Shown one piece after another: positions 26,889 to 36,600 of a stretch of DNA of 64,000 nucleotides. The DNA comes from Streptomyces koelreuteriae (GTDB lineage Bacteria > Actinomycetota > Actinomycetes > Streptomycetales > Streptomycetaceae): NCBI RefSeq assembly GCF_018604545.1, contig NZ_CP075896.1, positions 2,232,001 to 2,296,000 of the forward strand, written 5' to 3'. The notes below the pieces were generated by a model that worked only from the letters and a program-made list of their open reading frames with translations, made no database searches and was not told the origin of the DNA. Made by a program: the position numbers and the translations under genes. How positions within the stretch are numbered: the stretch's first letter is position 1; each line of letters opens with the position of its first letter.

Positions 26889-26908
26889 ATGTGGTTTAGA
26901 CCAGTCAG

Positions 26909-26981
26909 TACCCCCGACCGGATTCGAACCGGCGCTACCGCCTTGAGAGGGCGGCGTGCTAGGCCGCTACACAACGGGGGC
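26909..26981 (-). tRNA. tRNA-Glu (CTC), copy 2
   Basis: Identical over the visible 73 nt to copy 1, including the CTC anticodon loop and A discriminator. Confidence 0.96.
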
Positions 26982-27022
26982 CCTAGCAGTTCCGAGATGA
27001 TCGTCGATCTTCCGGAACCCTG

Positions 27023-27095
27023 TACCCCCGACCGGATTCGAACCGGCGCTACCGCCTTGAGAGGGCGGCGTGCTAGGCCGCTACACAACGGGGGC
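27023..27095 (-). tRNA. tRNA-Glu (CTC), copy 3
   Basis: Same 73-nt gene as copies 1 and 2. Flanks differ, so the copies are separate genes rather than one array unit. Confidence 0.96.
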
Positions 27096-27116
27096 CTTGC
27101 AGATGAGCTCTGCGAG

Positions 27117-27188
27117 CTGGCCTACCTGGACTCGAACCAAGACTAACTGAACCAGAATCAGTCGTGCTGCCAATTACACCATAGGCCA
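27117..27188 (-). tRNA. tRNA-Gln (CTG), copy 2
   Basis: Differs from copy 1 only in a compensated acceptor pair: TGGCCTA / TAGGCCA instead of TGGTCTA / TAGACCA. It is the first gene of the cluster in transcription order (Gln, Glu, Glu, Gln, Glu). Confidence 0.96.
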
Positions 27189-27279
27189 CTGGAACGCAAG
27201 CCCCTGAGGGGGTTCTTGTTCTAGTAGTGCGCCTGGGGTTCCTGCCTTTCGGCCCGCTCCCCGCGGCGCAGGAAGAACA

Positions 27280-28011
27280 TTACCTGAAGGTGGACGGGGC
27301 TCCAAAACGACTATCCGGGCCGAGCAGTGAGGGCAGTTCGGCGAGGGAGGCGATGCGGTGCGGACCGACGGGCGGCTCGATCGTGGCGTACAGGCCGCCG
27401 CGGTCGATCCACACCGACAGCAGCCCGGCTTCGGCGGCGCCGCGCCCGTCGATCTCCGGGTGGTCACCGACGTAGGCGACCTGGTGCGGCGGCAGATCGA
27501 GGGCCGTGCAGGCGGCGAGGAAGGCGCCGGCGTCGGGCTTGGAGACGCCGAGTTCGGCGGCGCACAGGATGCTCTCGAAGCGGTCGTGGACGCCGAGGAC
27601 GCGCAGCTTGTGGTCCTGGACGTGGATGCTGGAGTTGGAGAGCACGGCGTGCCGGTGGCTGGCGGCGAGGGCGTCGAGGACGGGCAGGACGTCCGGGAAG
27701 AGGGTCCAGACCTCCTCGTAGCGGTCGCGGTAGCGCCGGAACCACGCGTCGGCCTCGTCGTCGGTCAGCTCCCGGCCCAGGAACACCCGTACGCGGTCGC
27801 GCCGCTGGGCCTCGAAGGTGGCCTCCCCGGCCGCGAAGCGCGCCCATTGCAGGTCGGTGATCTCCCGCCAGCGGGCGAGGGCCTGCTCGACGGTGCCGTA
27901 GTCGTCGAGGAGGCCCTCGGTCGTGAGGTGGGCGCGCATGCCGAGGCGGTCGGCGGTGGTGTAGTCGAAGAGGGTGTCGTCGACGTCCCAGACCACGGCT
28001 TGGATGCTCAT
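27280..28011 (-). CDS. HAD-superfamily hydrolase
   Basis: 243 residues. Motif I is WDVDDTLFD (nucleophile and acid/base Asp), motif II LSNSS, motif III Lys in GVSKPD, and motif IV YVGDHPEIDGRGA. The cap region between motifs I and II is ~100 residues of helices. This layout fits phosphatases of small phosphorylated metabolites (phosphoglycolate or 2-haloacid type); substrate not predictable. ATG 28011. Confidence 0.9.
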   Translation of the reverse strand: MSIQAVVWDVDDTLFDYTTADRLGMRAHLTTEGLLDDYGTVEQALARWREITDLQWARFAAGEATFEAQRRDRVRVFLGRELTDDEADAWFRRYRDRYEEVWTLFPDVLPVLDALAASHRHAVLSNSSIHVQDHKLRVLGVHDRFESILCAAELGVSKPDAGAFLAACTALDLPPHQVAYVGDHPEIDGRGAAEAGLLSVWIDRGGLYATIEPPVGPHRIASLAELPSLLGPDSRFGAPSTFR

Positions 28012-28040
28012 GCTCCGACCGTACCCACCGCGTCCCGCGC

Positions 28041-30257
28041 TCAGCCCAGGTTCATCGTGCCGGAGAGCGTGAGGTCCGGTCCCTGGTCGTCGCGGGGGTG
28101 GGCGGTGAGCTTCCAGGTGTAGGCGCCGGAGGGGGCTCCCGCGCCGGTGCCGGTGGTGCCGTCCCAGGCGGGGCGTACGGCGGCTCCGGTGGAGGTGCCG
28201 GTCAGGGTGCGGACGGTGGTTCCGGAGGCCGTGGTCAGGGTGAGGGTCCAGGTGGAGGGCTTGTTGAGCTGCCAGACCGGTGACCAGGGGAACGATCTGC
28301 CGATCACGGACGGCGAGTAGACCTGGGCCTCCGTCTGCGCGAGCGGTGAGGTGGGGACGCCGCTGGGGACGATCGACACCTCGCCGTAGGTGCCGTTGAG
28401 GTAGGCGATGTGGCCGCCGAAGCGGTCGACGGCCCAGCGGCCGTTGCTGCCGCCGGTGTTCTGGTCCGTGGCCGGCAGTTTCACCAGGGTGCGGGTGGTG
28501 GCCGTCCCGGTGTGGAAGTCGGTGAGCAGCAGGTCGTGGGTGGCGCGGTTCTCGCGGAGCAGGAAGCCGTCGGCGAGGCGGGCCGGGCCGGTGTCGGCCG
28601 GGACCGTGATCCTGCGGCCCGTGGCCCGGTCATAGACGCCCGCGGAGCTGCCGCAGGACCAGTAGAGCCAGGTGTTGACGGCCTGGATGTCGGTGGGGGT
28701 GCAGGGGGCGCCGGTGGCGAGGGTGGTGGTCGTGCCGGTCTTGAGGTTGCGGCCGGTGACCTCGCCCTGGGTGCTGCCCGGGGTCCACAGGGTCTGTCCC
28801 CAGACGGCGGCGGCGGTGCGGTCGCGGGTGAGGGTGGTCTCGCCGCCGGTCGCGCCGCGCGGGAAGTCGACGATCCGCTGCTTGCCGGAACCGCCGTTGT
28901 AGAGCACGTAGCGGCCGGTGCCGCCGCCGATCCGGCCGCCGGAGTCGCCGTCCGTGGCCTCGCTGAGCGTGGTGGTGGTGTCGAGGCCGACGTTGAGGAC
29001 GGATTCCTGGCCCGTCCCGTCGGTCCAGAGCTGGCCGACCCGGCCGTCGCCCAGGGCCTCCAGCTGGGGGCAGGCGGCGTCGCCGGAGAGGCAGGTGGGG
29101 GCGGTGAGGGCCGGGCTGCGGCGGGTCTGCCGGCCGGTGGGACGGCCGTCGGAGGCGAGCTGGAAGCCGTTGTAGCGGAGCGAGGCGCCCGGTGTCGCGC
29201 CGTAGAGGAACAACTCGCCGCCCGCGACGGCCAGTCCCTGCACTCCGGTGGAGGCCGCGGGGACCCGGGCCACCTTGGTGGTGGTGAGGCCGCCGCTGTC
29301 GGTGAGGGTGATCCGGTGGATGTCCCAGTCGAGGCTGGAGGGGCCCGCGGTGGCCAGGGCTCCGCCGTCCAGGGTGGGGCCGATTCCGCCGAAGGACGAG
29401 GGGAGCACGGTGCTGGAGGCGCCCGTGACCAGGGAGCGGGCGGTCAGGGCGGCCTCGGTGCCGCCCAGGACGAACATCGGGTTGCCGAGCAGGAGTTGGT
29501 CGCCGACGACGGCTTCGAGCTGGGCGTCGGTCCTGGTGAGGGCGGTGGGCTCGGTGCCGGGTCCGGCGTCCACCCGGATCGCCTTCCAGTCGGCGACCAG
29601 CCAGCGGTCGTTGAAGGCGAGCTGCGGGGTGGCCTCGGCGGTGGTGACGTACGTGCGGAAGGCGCCGTCGGAGAGGTCGACCAGGCCGACGGACGTCTTG
29701 CCGTCCAGCGCGGAGACGATCGCGAGATGGGTGACCGAGCCGCCGGTGCGGTAGTGGACGGGCCGGGCGCCCGTCGGGAAGCCGGTGACCGGGGTGTCCG
29801 CGGTGGTCCCGCCGGCGGTGGCGCGCAGGACGTGCAGGGCGCCGGTGCCGTCCATGGTCAGCACGCTCCAGCCCACGGCGGCGCGGTAGGCCTGGCCGGA
29901 GGGGATCGTGACGGTGGCGGTGACGCCCGTGGAGCGGTGCCGCTGGGTGACGGTCTGGCCGGCGCGGGTGCTCATCACGTCGGTGCCACTGGCCAGGTCG
30001 TCCGGGCCGGCGTGGGCGGGCGGGACCGTGTCGGGGTGGTCGACCGTGGTGACCGTGGTGGTTCCCGGCCGGTACTGGAAGCCGGAGGCGCCGGCCCACG
30101 GGTAGTCGACGGTCACGCGCTTCTCGGTGACGAGGCGCACCGTGCCCACCGGCGCCTCGGGCTCGGGTGCCGCCTGCGCGGGTGTGGTCAGCACGGTGCA
30201 GGACAGGGCCACCACCCCGCCGACGGCCGCGTGGACAAGTCTTCGTGAACGGCTCAT
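28041..30257 (-). CDS. Large secreted beta-propeller protein with FlgD-like Ig domain
   Basis: 738 residues from ATG 30257. Signal peptide RLVHAAVGGVVALSCTVLTTPAQA, probably cut after AQA. The central ~550 residues are strand-rich repeats of about 45-60 residues (for example GGELFLYGATPG, GDGRVGQLWTDGTGQES, GRYVLYNGGSGKQRIVDFP) typical of a beta-propeller. The last ~80 residues (TWTLTLTTASGTTVRTLTG ... AYTWKLTAHPRDDQ) are a FlgD-type Ig-like fold. No catalytic motif was found. It is probably an extracellular binding or adhesion protein. Confidence 0.85.
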   Translation of the reverse strand: MSRSRRLVHAAVGGVVALSCTVLTTPAQAAPEPEAPVGTVRLVTEKRVTVDYPWAGASGFQYRPGTTTVTTVDHPDTVPPAHAGPDDLASGTDVMSTRAGQTVTQRHRSTGVTATVTIPSGQAYRAAVGWSVLTMDGTGALHVLRATAGGTTADTPVTGFPTGARPVHYRTGGSVTHLAIVSALDGKTSVGLVDLSDGAFRTYVTTAEATPQLAFNDRWLVADWKAIRVDAGPGTEPTALTRTDAQLEAVVGDQLLLGNPMFVLGGTEAALTARSLVTGASSTVLPSSFGGIGPTLDGGALATAGPSSLDWDIHRITLTDSGGLTTTKVARVPAASTGVQGLAVAGGELFLYGATPGASLRYNGFQLASDGRPTGRQTRRSPALTAPTCLSGDAACPQLEALGDGRVGQLWTDGTGQESVLNVGLDTTTTLSEATDGDSGGRIGGGTGRYVLYNGGSGKQRIVDFPRGATGGETTLTRDRTAAAVWGQTLWTPGSTQGEVTGRNLKTGTTTTLATGAPCTPTDIQAVNTWLYWSCGSSAGVYDRATGRRITVPADTGPARLADGFLLRENRATHDLLLTDFHTGTATTRTLVKLPATDQNTGGSNGRWAVDRFGGHIAYLNGTYGEVSIVPSGVPTSPLAQTEAQVYSPSVIGRSFPWSPVWQLNKPSTWTLTLTTASGTTVRTLTGTSTGAAVRPAWDGTTGTGAGAPSGAYTWKLTAHPRDDQGPDLTLSGTMNLG

Positions 30258-30379
30258 GGCCTCTCCCCCGGTACCAGGGCGCACACGCACACCGTGTGCA
30301 CGAGGGACATCCAAGGTCCCCTCGGGGAGCCGGAGTCGGCCGGAAGGATGAACTCCGGGTGACGGCTGGGCGGACACGA

Positions 30380-30412
30380 CGAGGGCAGCGTCCGAAGCGG
30401 ACGCCGCCCTCG
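30380..30412 (-). terminator. Terminator-type hairpin after gltX
   Basis: A 15-position stem with one A-C mismatch (30380-30394 with 30398-30412) around loop AAG, 15 bp past the gltX stop. It is GC-rich and lacks a T-run. Confidence 0.6.
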
Positions 30413-30426
30413 TGGTGGGTGGTGCG

Positions 30427-31911
30427 TTACGCGGCCAGCTTCGCCAGCGCCGCGTCGATCCGGGCCAGGGTCTGCTCCTTGCCCAGGACCTCCAGGGACT
30501 CGAACAGCGGCAGGCCGACCGTGCGCCCGGTGACGGCGACGCGGACGGGGGCCTGGGCCTTGCCGAGCTTGAGGCCGTGGGCCTCGCCGGCGGCCAGGAC
30601 GGCCTCCTTCAGCGACTCGGCGGAGGTCCAGTCGGCGGCCTCCAGCTTCTCGCGGGCGGTGCGCAGAAGGGCGTCCGAGCCCTCCTTCATGGCCTTGGTC
30701 CAGCTGGCCTCGTCCACCGCCGGCTCCGGCAGGAACAGGAAGTCGACGTTGTCGGTGATCTCGGAGAGCACCTTGAGGCGGGTCTGCGCGTGCGGCGCGA
30801 TGGCCTGCCACTTCGCCTCGTCGAAGGCCTCCGGGGCCCAGGGGGCGAAGGGGGCCCGCAGCCACGGGGCGCAGCGCTCCGTGAAGTCCTTCACGTCCAG
30901 CAGCCGGATGTGGTCGCTGTTGATGGCCTCGCACTTCTTCAGGTCGAAGCGGGCCGGGTTGGGGTTCACGTCGGAGATCTCGAACGCCGCGATCATCTCG
31001 TCGATCGAGAAGACGTCCTGGTCGGCCGAGAGGGACCAGCCGAGCAGGGAGAGGTAGTTGAGCAGGCCCTCGGGGAGGAAGCCGCGCTCCCGGTAGAGGT
31101 TGAGGGAGGACTGCGGGTCGCGCTTGGAGAGCTTCTTGTTGCCCTCGCCCATGACGTAGGGCAGGTGGCCGAAGGAGGGGGTCTCCTTGGCGATGCCCAG
31201 CTCGGTCAGCGCCTTGTACAGGGCGATCTGCCGCGGGGTGGAGGAGAGCAGGTCCTCGCCGCGCAGGACGTGGGTGATCTCCATCAGGGCGTCGTCGACC
31301 GGGTTGACGAGCGTGTAGAGCGGGGCGCCGTTGGCGCGGACGAGCCCAAAGTCCGGGACGTTCTCCGGGGTGAAGGTCAGCTCGCCGCGGACCAGGTCCG
31401 TGAAGGTGATCGTCTCGTCGGGCATCCGGAAGCGGACGATCGGCTCGCGGCCCTGGGCCTGGTACTCCTCGACCTGGGCGTCGGCCAGCTCGCGGCAGTG
31501 GCCATCGTAGCCGGAGGGCTTGCCGGCGGCGCGGGCGGCCTCGCGGCGGGTGTCCAGCTCGTCCTGGGAGCAGTAGCAGCGGTAGGCGTGGCCGGCGTCG
31601 AGCAGCTTGGCCGCGACGTCCTTGTAGAGGTCCATGCGCTGCGACTGACGGTACGGCGCGTGCGGGCCGCCGACCTCGGGGCCCTCGTCCCAGTCGAAGC
31701 CCAGCCAGCGCATCGAGTCGAGCAGCTGGGTGTAGGACTCCTCGGAGTCGCGGGCCGCGTCGGTGTCCTCGATGCGGAAGACCAGGGTGCCCTGGTGGTG
31801 CTTGGCGAACGCCCAGTTGAACAGGGCGGTGCGGACCAGGCCCACGTGGGGGTTACCGGTGGGCGACGGACAGAAACGGACGCGTACGGGAGTGCCGGGT
31901 GCGCTAGCCAC
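30427..31911 (-). CDS. gltX: Glutamyl-tRNA synthetase
   Basis: Charges tRNA-Glu (three copies lie 3.5 kb away). 494 residues, class I. HIGH-like motif [28 protein letters not shown], and the KMSKS-like motif in [14 protein letters not shown] 31911 (VASAPGTP) overlaps the upstream FAH-family stop by 8 bp; a TTG at 31920 is also possible. No GatCAB is visible nearby. Being discriminating or non-discriminating cannot be told by eye. Confidence 0.97.
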   Translation of the reverse strand: MASAPGTPVRVRFCPSPTGNPHVGLVRTALFNWAFAKHHQGTLVFRIEDTDAARDSEESYTQLLDSMRWLGFDWDEGPEVGGPHAPYRQSQRMDLYKDVAAKLLDAGHAYRCYCSQDELDTRREAARAAGKPSGYDGHCRELADAQVEEYQAQGREPIVRFRMPDETITFTDLVRGELTFTPENVPDFGLVRANGAPLYTLVNPVDDALMEITHVLRGEDLLSSTPRQIALYKALTELGIAKETPSFGHLPYVMGEGNKKLSKRDPQSSLNLYRERGFLPEGLLNYLSLLGWSLSADQDVFSIDEMIAAFEISDVNPNPARFDLKKCEAINSDHIRLLDVKDFTERCAPWLRAPFAPWAPEAFDEAKWQAIAPHAQTRLKVLSEITDNVDFLFLPEPAVDEASWTKAMKEGSDALLRTAREKLEAADWTSAESLKEAVLAAGEAHGLKLGKAQAPVRVAVTGRTVGLPLFESLEVLGKEQTLARIDAALAKLAA

Positions 31912-32680
31912 GCTTGACAACCTTGTTGGTGAGAGTGCCGATGCCTTCGATGGTGACGGCGACCTCGTCGCCGACGTTCAGGGGGCCGACCCCAGCCGGG
32001 GTGCCCGTGAGGATCACGTCGCCGGGGAGCAGCGTCATGGCCTCGGAGATGTTGACGATCAGGTCCTCGACCGAGTGGATCATCTCGCTCGTACGGCCGA
32101 GCTGGCGCTGCTGGCCGTTGACCGTGAGCTGGATGGTGAGGTCGGCCGGGTCCAGGTCCGTCTCCACCCAGGGGCCGAGCGGGCAGGCGGAGTCGAAGCC
32201 CTTGGCGCGGGCCCACTGCTTCTCGCGCCGCTGGACGTCGCGGGCGGTGATGTCGTTGGCGCAGGTGTAACCGAAGATCACGTCCCGGACGCGCTCGCGC
32301 GGGACCTCGCGGCACATCCGGCCGATGACGACGGCCAGCTCGGCCTCGTGGTGCACCTCCTCGGAGAAGGAGGGGTACTGGATGTCGTCGCCGGGGCCGA
32401 TCACCGAGGTGGAGGGCTTGAAGAACGCGAAGGGGGCGTCGGGGACCTCGTTGCCGAGCTCGCGCGCGTGCTCCGCGTAGTTGCGGCCGAAGGCCACGAC
32501 CTTGTTGGGGAGCACCGGCGGCAGCAGCCTGACCTTGCTCACCGGCACCTTCGTACCGGAGAGTTCGAAGTCCGCGAACGGGATGCCCTTGATGATGTCC
32601 AGGACGAGCTCGTCCTGCTTTTCGCCCTCGATGGCGCCGAAGGCGACGTTCCCGTCGATGGAGAATCTGGCGATGCGCAC
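31904..32680 (-). CDS. Fumarylacetoacetate hydrolase-family protein
   Basis: 258 residues from GTG 32680. The FAH fold is shown by [28 protein letters not shown] (metal-binding Glu), [17 protein letters not shown] and [17 protein letters not shown]. Family members are hydrolases, oxaloacetate decarboxylases or acylpyruvases; the exact substrate is not fixed. It is translationally coupled to gltX. Confidence 0.92.
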   Translation of the reverse strand: MRIARFSIDGNVAFGAIEGEKQDELVLDIIKGIPFADFELSGTKVPVSKVRLLPPVLPNKVVAFGRNYAEHARELGNEVPDAPFAFFKPSTSVIGPGDDIQYPSFSEEVHHEAELAVVIGRMCREVPRERVRDVIFGYTCANDITARDVQRREKQWARAKGFDSACPLGPWVETDLDPADLTIQLTVNGQQRQLGRTSEMIHSVEDLIVNISEAMTLLPGDVILTGTPAGVGPLNVGDEVAVTIEGIGTLTNKVVKRG

Positions 32681-32765
32681 GGGTGGCTTGGCCCCTTGAC
32701 TGAAGCGGCTGGAGTCTGACGCTCCAGGCTAACGCGGGCGGGTGTCCGCGCCGCGCTCATGATGA

Positions 32766-32795
32766 AGGGCGCCCCCGGCCGTCGGAGGGCGCCCT
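32766..32795 (-). terminator. Hairpin downstream of the small ORF
   Basis: Arms AGGGCGCCC (32766-32774) and GGGCGCCCT (32787-32795) with a 12-nt loop, between the small ORF stop and the FAH-family gene. Probable terminator of the small gene. Confidence 0.5.
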
Positions 32796-32853
32796 CGATG
32801 TTCGTCTCCCGCCGCCTTGAGCAGTCGGCGGCCGGTGCGCGTATTACCTGGTG

Positions 32854-33045
32854 TCACACCGCGGCCGCGGCGGCCGCGACGGGGACCTCGGTGAGGATGG
32901 TGCGCTTGGGGTTGGCTGTCTGGGCGGGGAGTTCGACGCTGTGCTCCGGCTGCTCCGGCGTCCGCAGTTCGTCGGCGCCTTCCAGGTGCGCCAGCGTCGT
33001 GCGTCGCGGGTTGGCGATCTTGTGGAACATCGTCGTCGTAGTCAC
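32854..33045 (-). CDS. Small protein with duplicated ANPxRT motif
   Basis: 63 residues from GTG 33045 (ATG 33030 would give a 58-residue form). It has no signal peptide or membrane segment. The striking feature is a near repeat: IANPRRTTL near the N-terminus and TANPKRTIL near the C-terminus. The tail after it is VPVAAAAAAV. Codon bias agrees with coding. I do not recognise the family. It is on the minus strand, with a long non-coding gap separating it from the first conservon. It could be a modified-peptide precursor or a regulator; neither is shown. Confidence 0.6.
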   Translation of the reverse strand: MTTTTMFHKIANPRRTTLAHLEGADELRTPEQPEHSVELPAQTANPKRTILTEVPVAAAAAAV

Positions 33046-33646
33046 TGTTTACTTGCACCCTGTCCTGTGACGGCGCCGGGCGGATCCGTGGACCTCGCGC
33101 CGGGCGCGGCTTGTCGGTTTTGCCATCGCTGTAAAGCGTCAGGCTAAACATGGGATTCCCGGCCCAATCGCGGAGGGGCCATGATCGGCATGTGAGTTTC
33201 CTCACGAATCAGAGTCCGAATCGGTCAATCCGGACTCATGCCCCACCCCCACGAAACGGACATTGACTCCCTGAAGCCACCATTCCGCTCCTGATCATGG
33301 CGACTGGGACACCCGTCCCGCCCTGACGACTCGCGGGCTTACGTCCGAAATGGACGAACTCACTTTCTACGACCGGTGATCCGGCCCTCACGTGGTGTCA
33401 CCTATGTCACGGCCTGGCCTACGGGCCTTGTTGGAGATCCTGTGCTGTGCTGGAATCTCACGGACCGCCGCAGGATCGAGCCGGCGCACAGGGGGCGCAC
33501 AGACGCGCCGAGTGGCGGCGAGAAGGGGGAGCCAGCGCCGGTCACTCACGACCACCACGGGGGCGTACTCAGGGCGTCCCCAGAACGCCGACACCGTGCC
33601 CCGCCGCTCACGCGACGGGGTGCCTGGTCCAGAGGTTGCGACGCTA
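33046..33646. other. 600-bp intergenic region before the first conservon
   Basis: Between the small minus-strand ORF and cvnA1. Several -35-like TTGACT or TTGGGC sequences occur, but none pairs with a convincing -10. It must hold divergent promoters for both genes. No RNA gene or repeat is recognised; if cvnA1 started upstream, part would be coding, but the composition does not favour it. Confidence 0.5.
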
Positions 33647-36600
33647 GTGCAGGGACGTTTCAAGAGGGATGGCAGCGCTTCGGCGGAGCCGGAGCCGCAC
33701 GGCGGGACTGGCGCCATGAAGGGCGGCCCCGCGCCCCAGCACGCCCAGAACCCGGGCTCGGCCGGCGACGGCGGTGAGCGCTCCGGGCGATCCGGTCCAT
33801 CGGCCCCCTCGGGGGCCTCCAACCCCTCCCCGGCGCTGAAGCCGCCGACGGGACCCACCGGCCCCGGCCCGCGAATAGCCCTGCGCAACTGGCGCATCTC
33901 CACCCGACTGGTCTCGCTGCTCGCGCTGCCGGTGGTCGCGGCCACCTCGCTCGGCGCGCTGCGTATCAACCAGTCCATGGACGACATCCAGCAGCTCGAC
34001 AACATGAAGCTGCTGACGGACATGACCAAGCAGGCCACCGAGCTGTCGGCCGCGCTCCAGGAGGAGCGCGACCAGTCGGCCGGCCCGCTCGCGCACGGCG
34101 GCAAGGCGACCGACTTCACGGTCAAGGGTCTTCGTGAGAAGACCGACCGGGCGATGAAGAACTTCCTCGACAGTTCCGAGGAGATCGACAGCGCCAGCAA
34201 GGACGGCAACCTCAAGGGCGTCCGCGAGTACCTCATCCAGCTCGCCGGCGAGCTGGGCGACCTGGCGCAGATCCGCAAGAGCGCCTACGCCTCCGAGGGC
34301 AACTCCACGCAGACGATCGAGGCGTACCACCGTCTGATCGAGAACCTGGTCGACCTCTCCCAGGACATGGCCGAGGCGACCAGCAACCCGGACATGATCC
34401 AGCGCACCCGCGCCCTGGCGGCCTTCTCCTCCGCCAAGGAGTACTCCTCCATCCAGCGCGCGGCCCTCGCGGCGGCACTGCCCGCGAGCAACACCACGAC
34501 CGGCAAGCTCTCGCCGAACGACCGGCTCTACGCCGAGTCGTCCCTGGAGAGCCAGAAGTCCGAGATCCGCAGCTTCAAGAGCATCTACGGCGAGGACGCC
34601 GCCGCCGAGCTGCTGAAGCCGATCGAGGACGGCGGCAACTCCACGATCAAGGCGACCGACACCTACGCCGGCCGTGCCCTGGTCTCCGCGAGCGGTCTCG
34701 CCCAGCAGGACAAGCGGTCCTACCGCGACTGGCTGGACGACAGCTCCACCAAGATCCAGCAGATGAAGAACATCGAGCACACCCTGCTCGAGGAGATGGA
34801 ACAGAAGGCCCGCGAGCTGCGCAGCGCCACCGAGCGCGACGCGATCATCTCCGGTGCGCTGATCCTGATCGTGCTCGGTGTGTCGCTCGTCGGCGCCTTC
34901 GTCGTGGCCCGCTCCATGATCCGCTCGCTGCGCCGGCTGGAGGAGACCGCGACCAAGGTCGCCTCCGACCGTCTGCCCGAGCTGGTCAAGCAGCTCTCCG
35001 AGTCCGACCCGCAGGACGTCGACACGTCCGTGGAGTCGGTCGGTGTGCACTCCCGGGACGAGATCGGCCGCGTGGCCTCGGCCTTCGACGACGTGCACCG
35101 CGAGGCGGTCCGCCTCGCCGCCGAGCAGGCCCTGCTGCGGGGCAACGTCAACGCGATGTTCACCAACCTCTCGCGCCGCTCCCAGGGCCTCATACAGCGT
35201 CAGCTCTCGCTCATCTCCGAACTGGAGTCCCGCGAGGCCGACCCGGACCAGCTCTCCTCGCTGTTCAAGCTCGACCACCTCGCCACCCGCATGCGCCGTA
35301 ACGGTGAGAACCTCCTCGTCCTCGCGGGTGAGGAGCCCGGCCGCCGCTGGACCCGCCCGGTCCCGCTGGTCGACGTCCTCCGCGCCGCCGCCTCCGAGGT
35401 GGAGCAGTACGAGCGCATCGAACTGGCCTCCGTGCCGACGACCGAGGTCGCCGGCCGCGTGGTCAACGACCTCGTGCACCTGCTCGCCGAGCTGCTGGAG
35501 AACGCGACCTCGTTCTCCTCCCCGCAGACCAAGGTCAAGGTCACCGGTCACGCCCTGCCCGACGGCCGTGTGCTGATCGAGATCCACGACACCGGTATCG
35601 GTCTGTCGCCGGAGGACCTGGCCGCGATCAACGAGCGGCTCGCCTCTCCCCCGACGGTGGACGTCTCCGTCTCCCGCCGCATGGGTCTGTTCGTGGTCGG
35701 CCGTCTGTCGCAGCGCCACGGCATCCGCATCCAGCTCCGCCCGTCCGACTCCGGTGGTACGACCGCGCTGGTCATGCTGCCCGTCGATGTCGCCCAGGGC
35801 GGCCGGAAGCCCCAGCCCAAGCAGCCCGGCCAGCCGCCGCTCGGCGGTGGTGGTCCGGCCGCCGCGCAGGCCGCCGCCGGTGTGGCAGCGGCCCGGCGTG
35901 GCGCCGGTGGCGGCCAGGGCGGTGGCGCCCTCGGGGCGGGTCCCTCCGGTGGCGGTGCCTTCGGTGCCGGTGCTTCGGGTGCGTCCGGCGCGGGCCGGCT
36001 GGCTCCGGGCCAGAGCCCGCGGGCCGCGCTGCCCGGGCGGGACGCCGAGGGTGGCCGTCCGGGAGCGCCGGGCGGAGCCCGTGGGCCCCAGGGTCCCGAG
36101 AAGTCCCCGTCGTTGTTCGATCAGGGTGCCCCCTCCGGGCCGCCGCAGGGCCGTCCGGCTCCGGCCGGTGCCGGGTTCGGACAGGCCCCGGGCGCTCCGC
36201 AGGGCCTGCAGGCCGCGGGCACCAACGGGCCGCAGGGCCAGGACGCCTTCGGTGGCGGCCGTGGCCGGCAGAACCCGGGCGGCAACAGCGAGCAGGGCCA
36301 GGGCCGTCGGCCGCAGCTCCCGCCGCGCGGTGGTCCGCGGGCCGAGCTGCCCGGTGGCGACGCGCAGCAGCGCGTGCCGAGCTGGAGCGACGAGAACGCC
36401 CAGCCGCCGGTGCCGCGTGCCTCGCTGGACGCCCCGCGTGGTCACGAGGAGCCGGACGTCGCCCGTACGTCTCAGATGCCGCGCGTCGACGACCGCCAGG
36501 GTCCGGGCGCGACGGCGGAGATCCCGGCCGTGCCGCAGTCGGACCAGTTCTCCACCGGCACGAACGGATCGCAGGACCCGGGTCAGTTCGTCCGCCCGGA

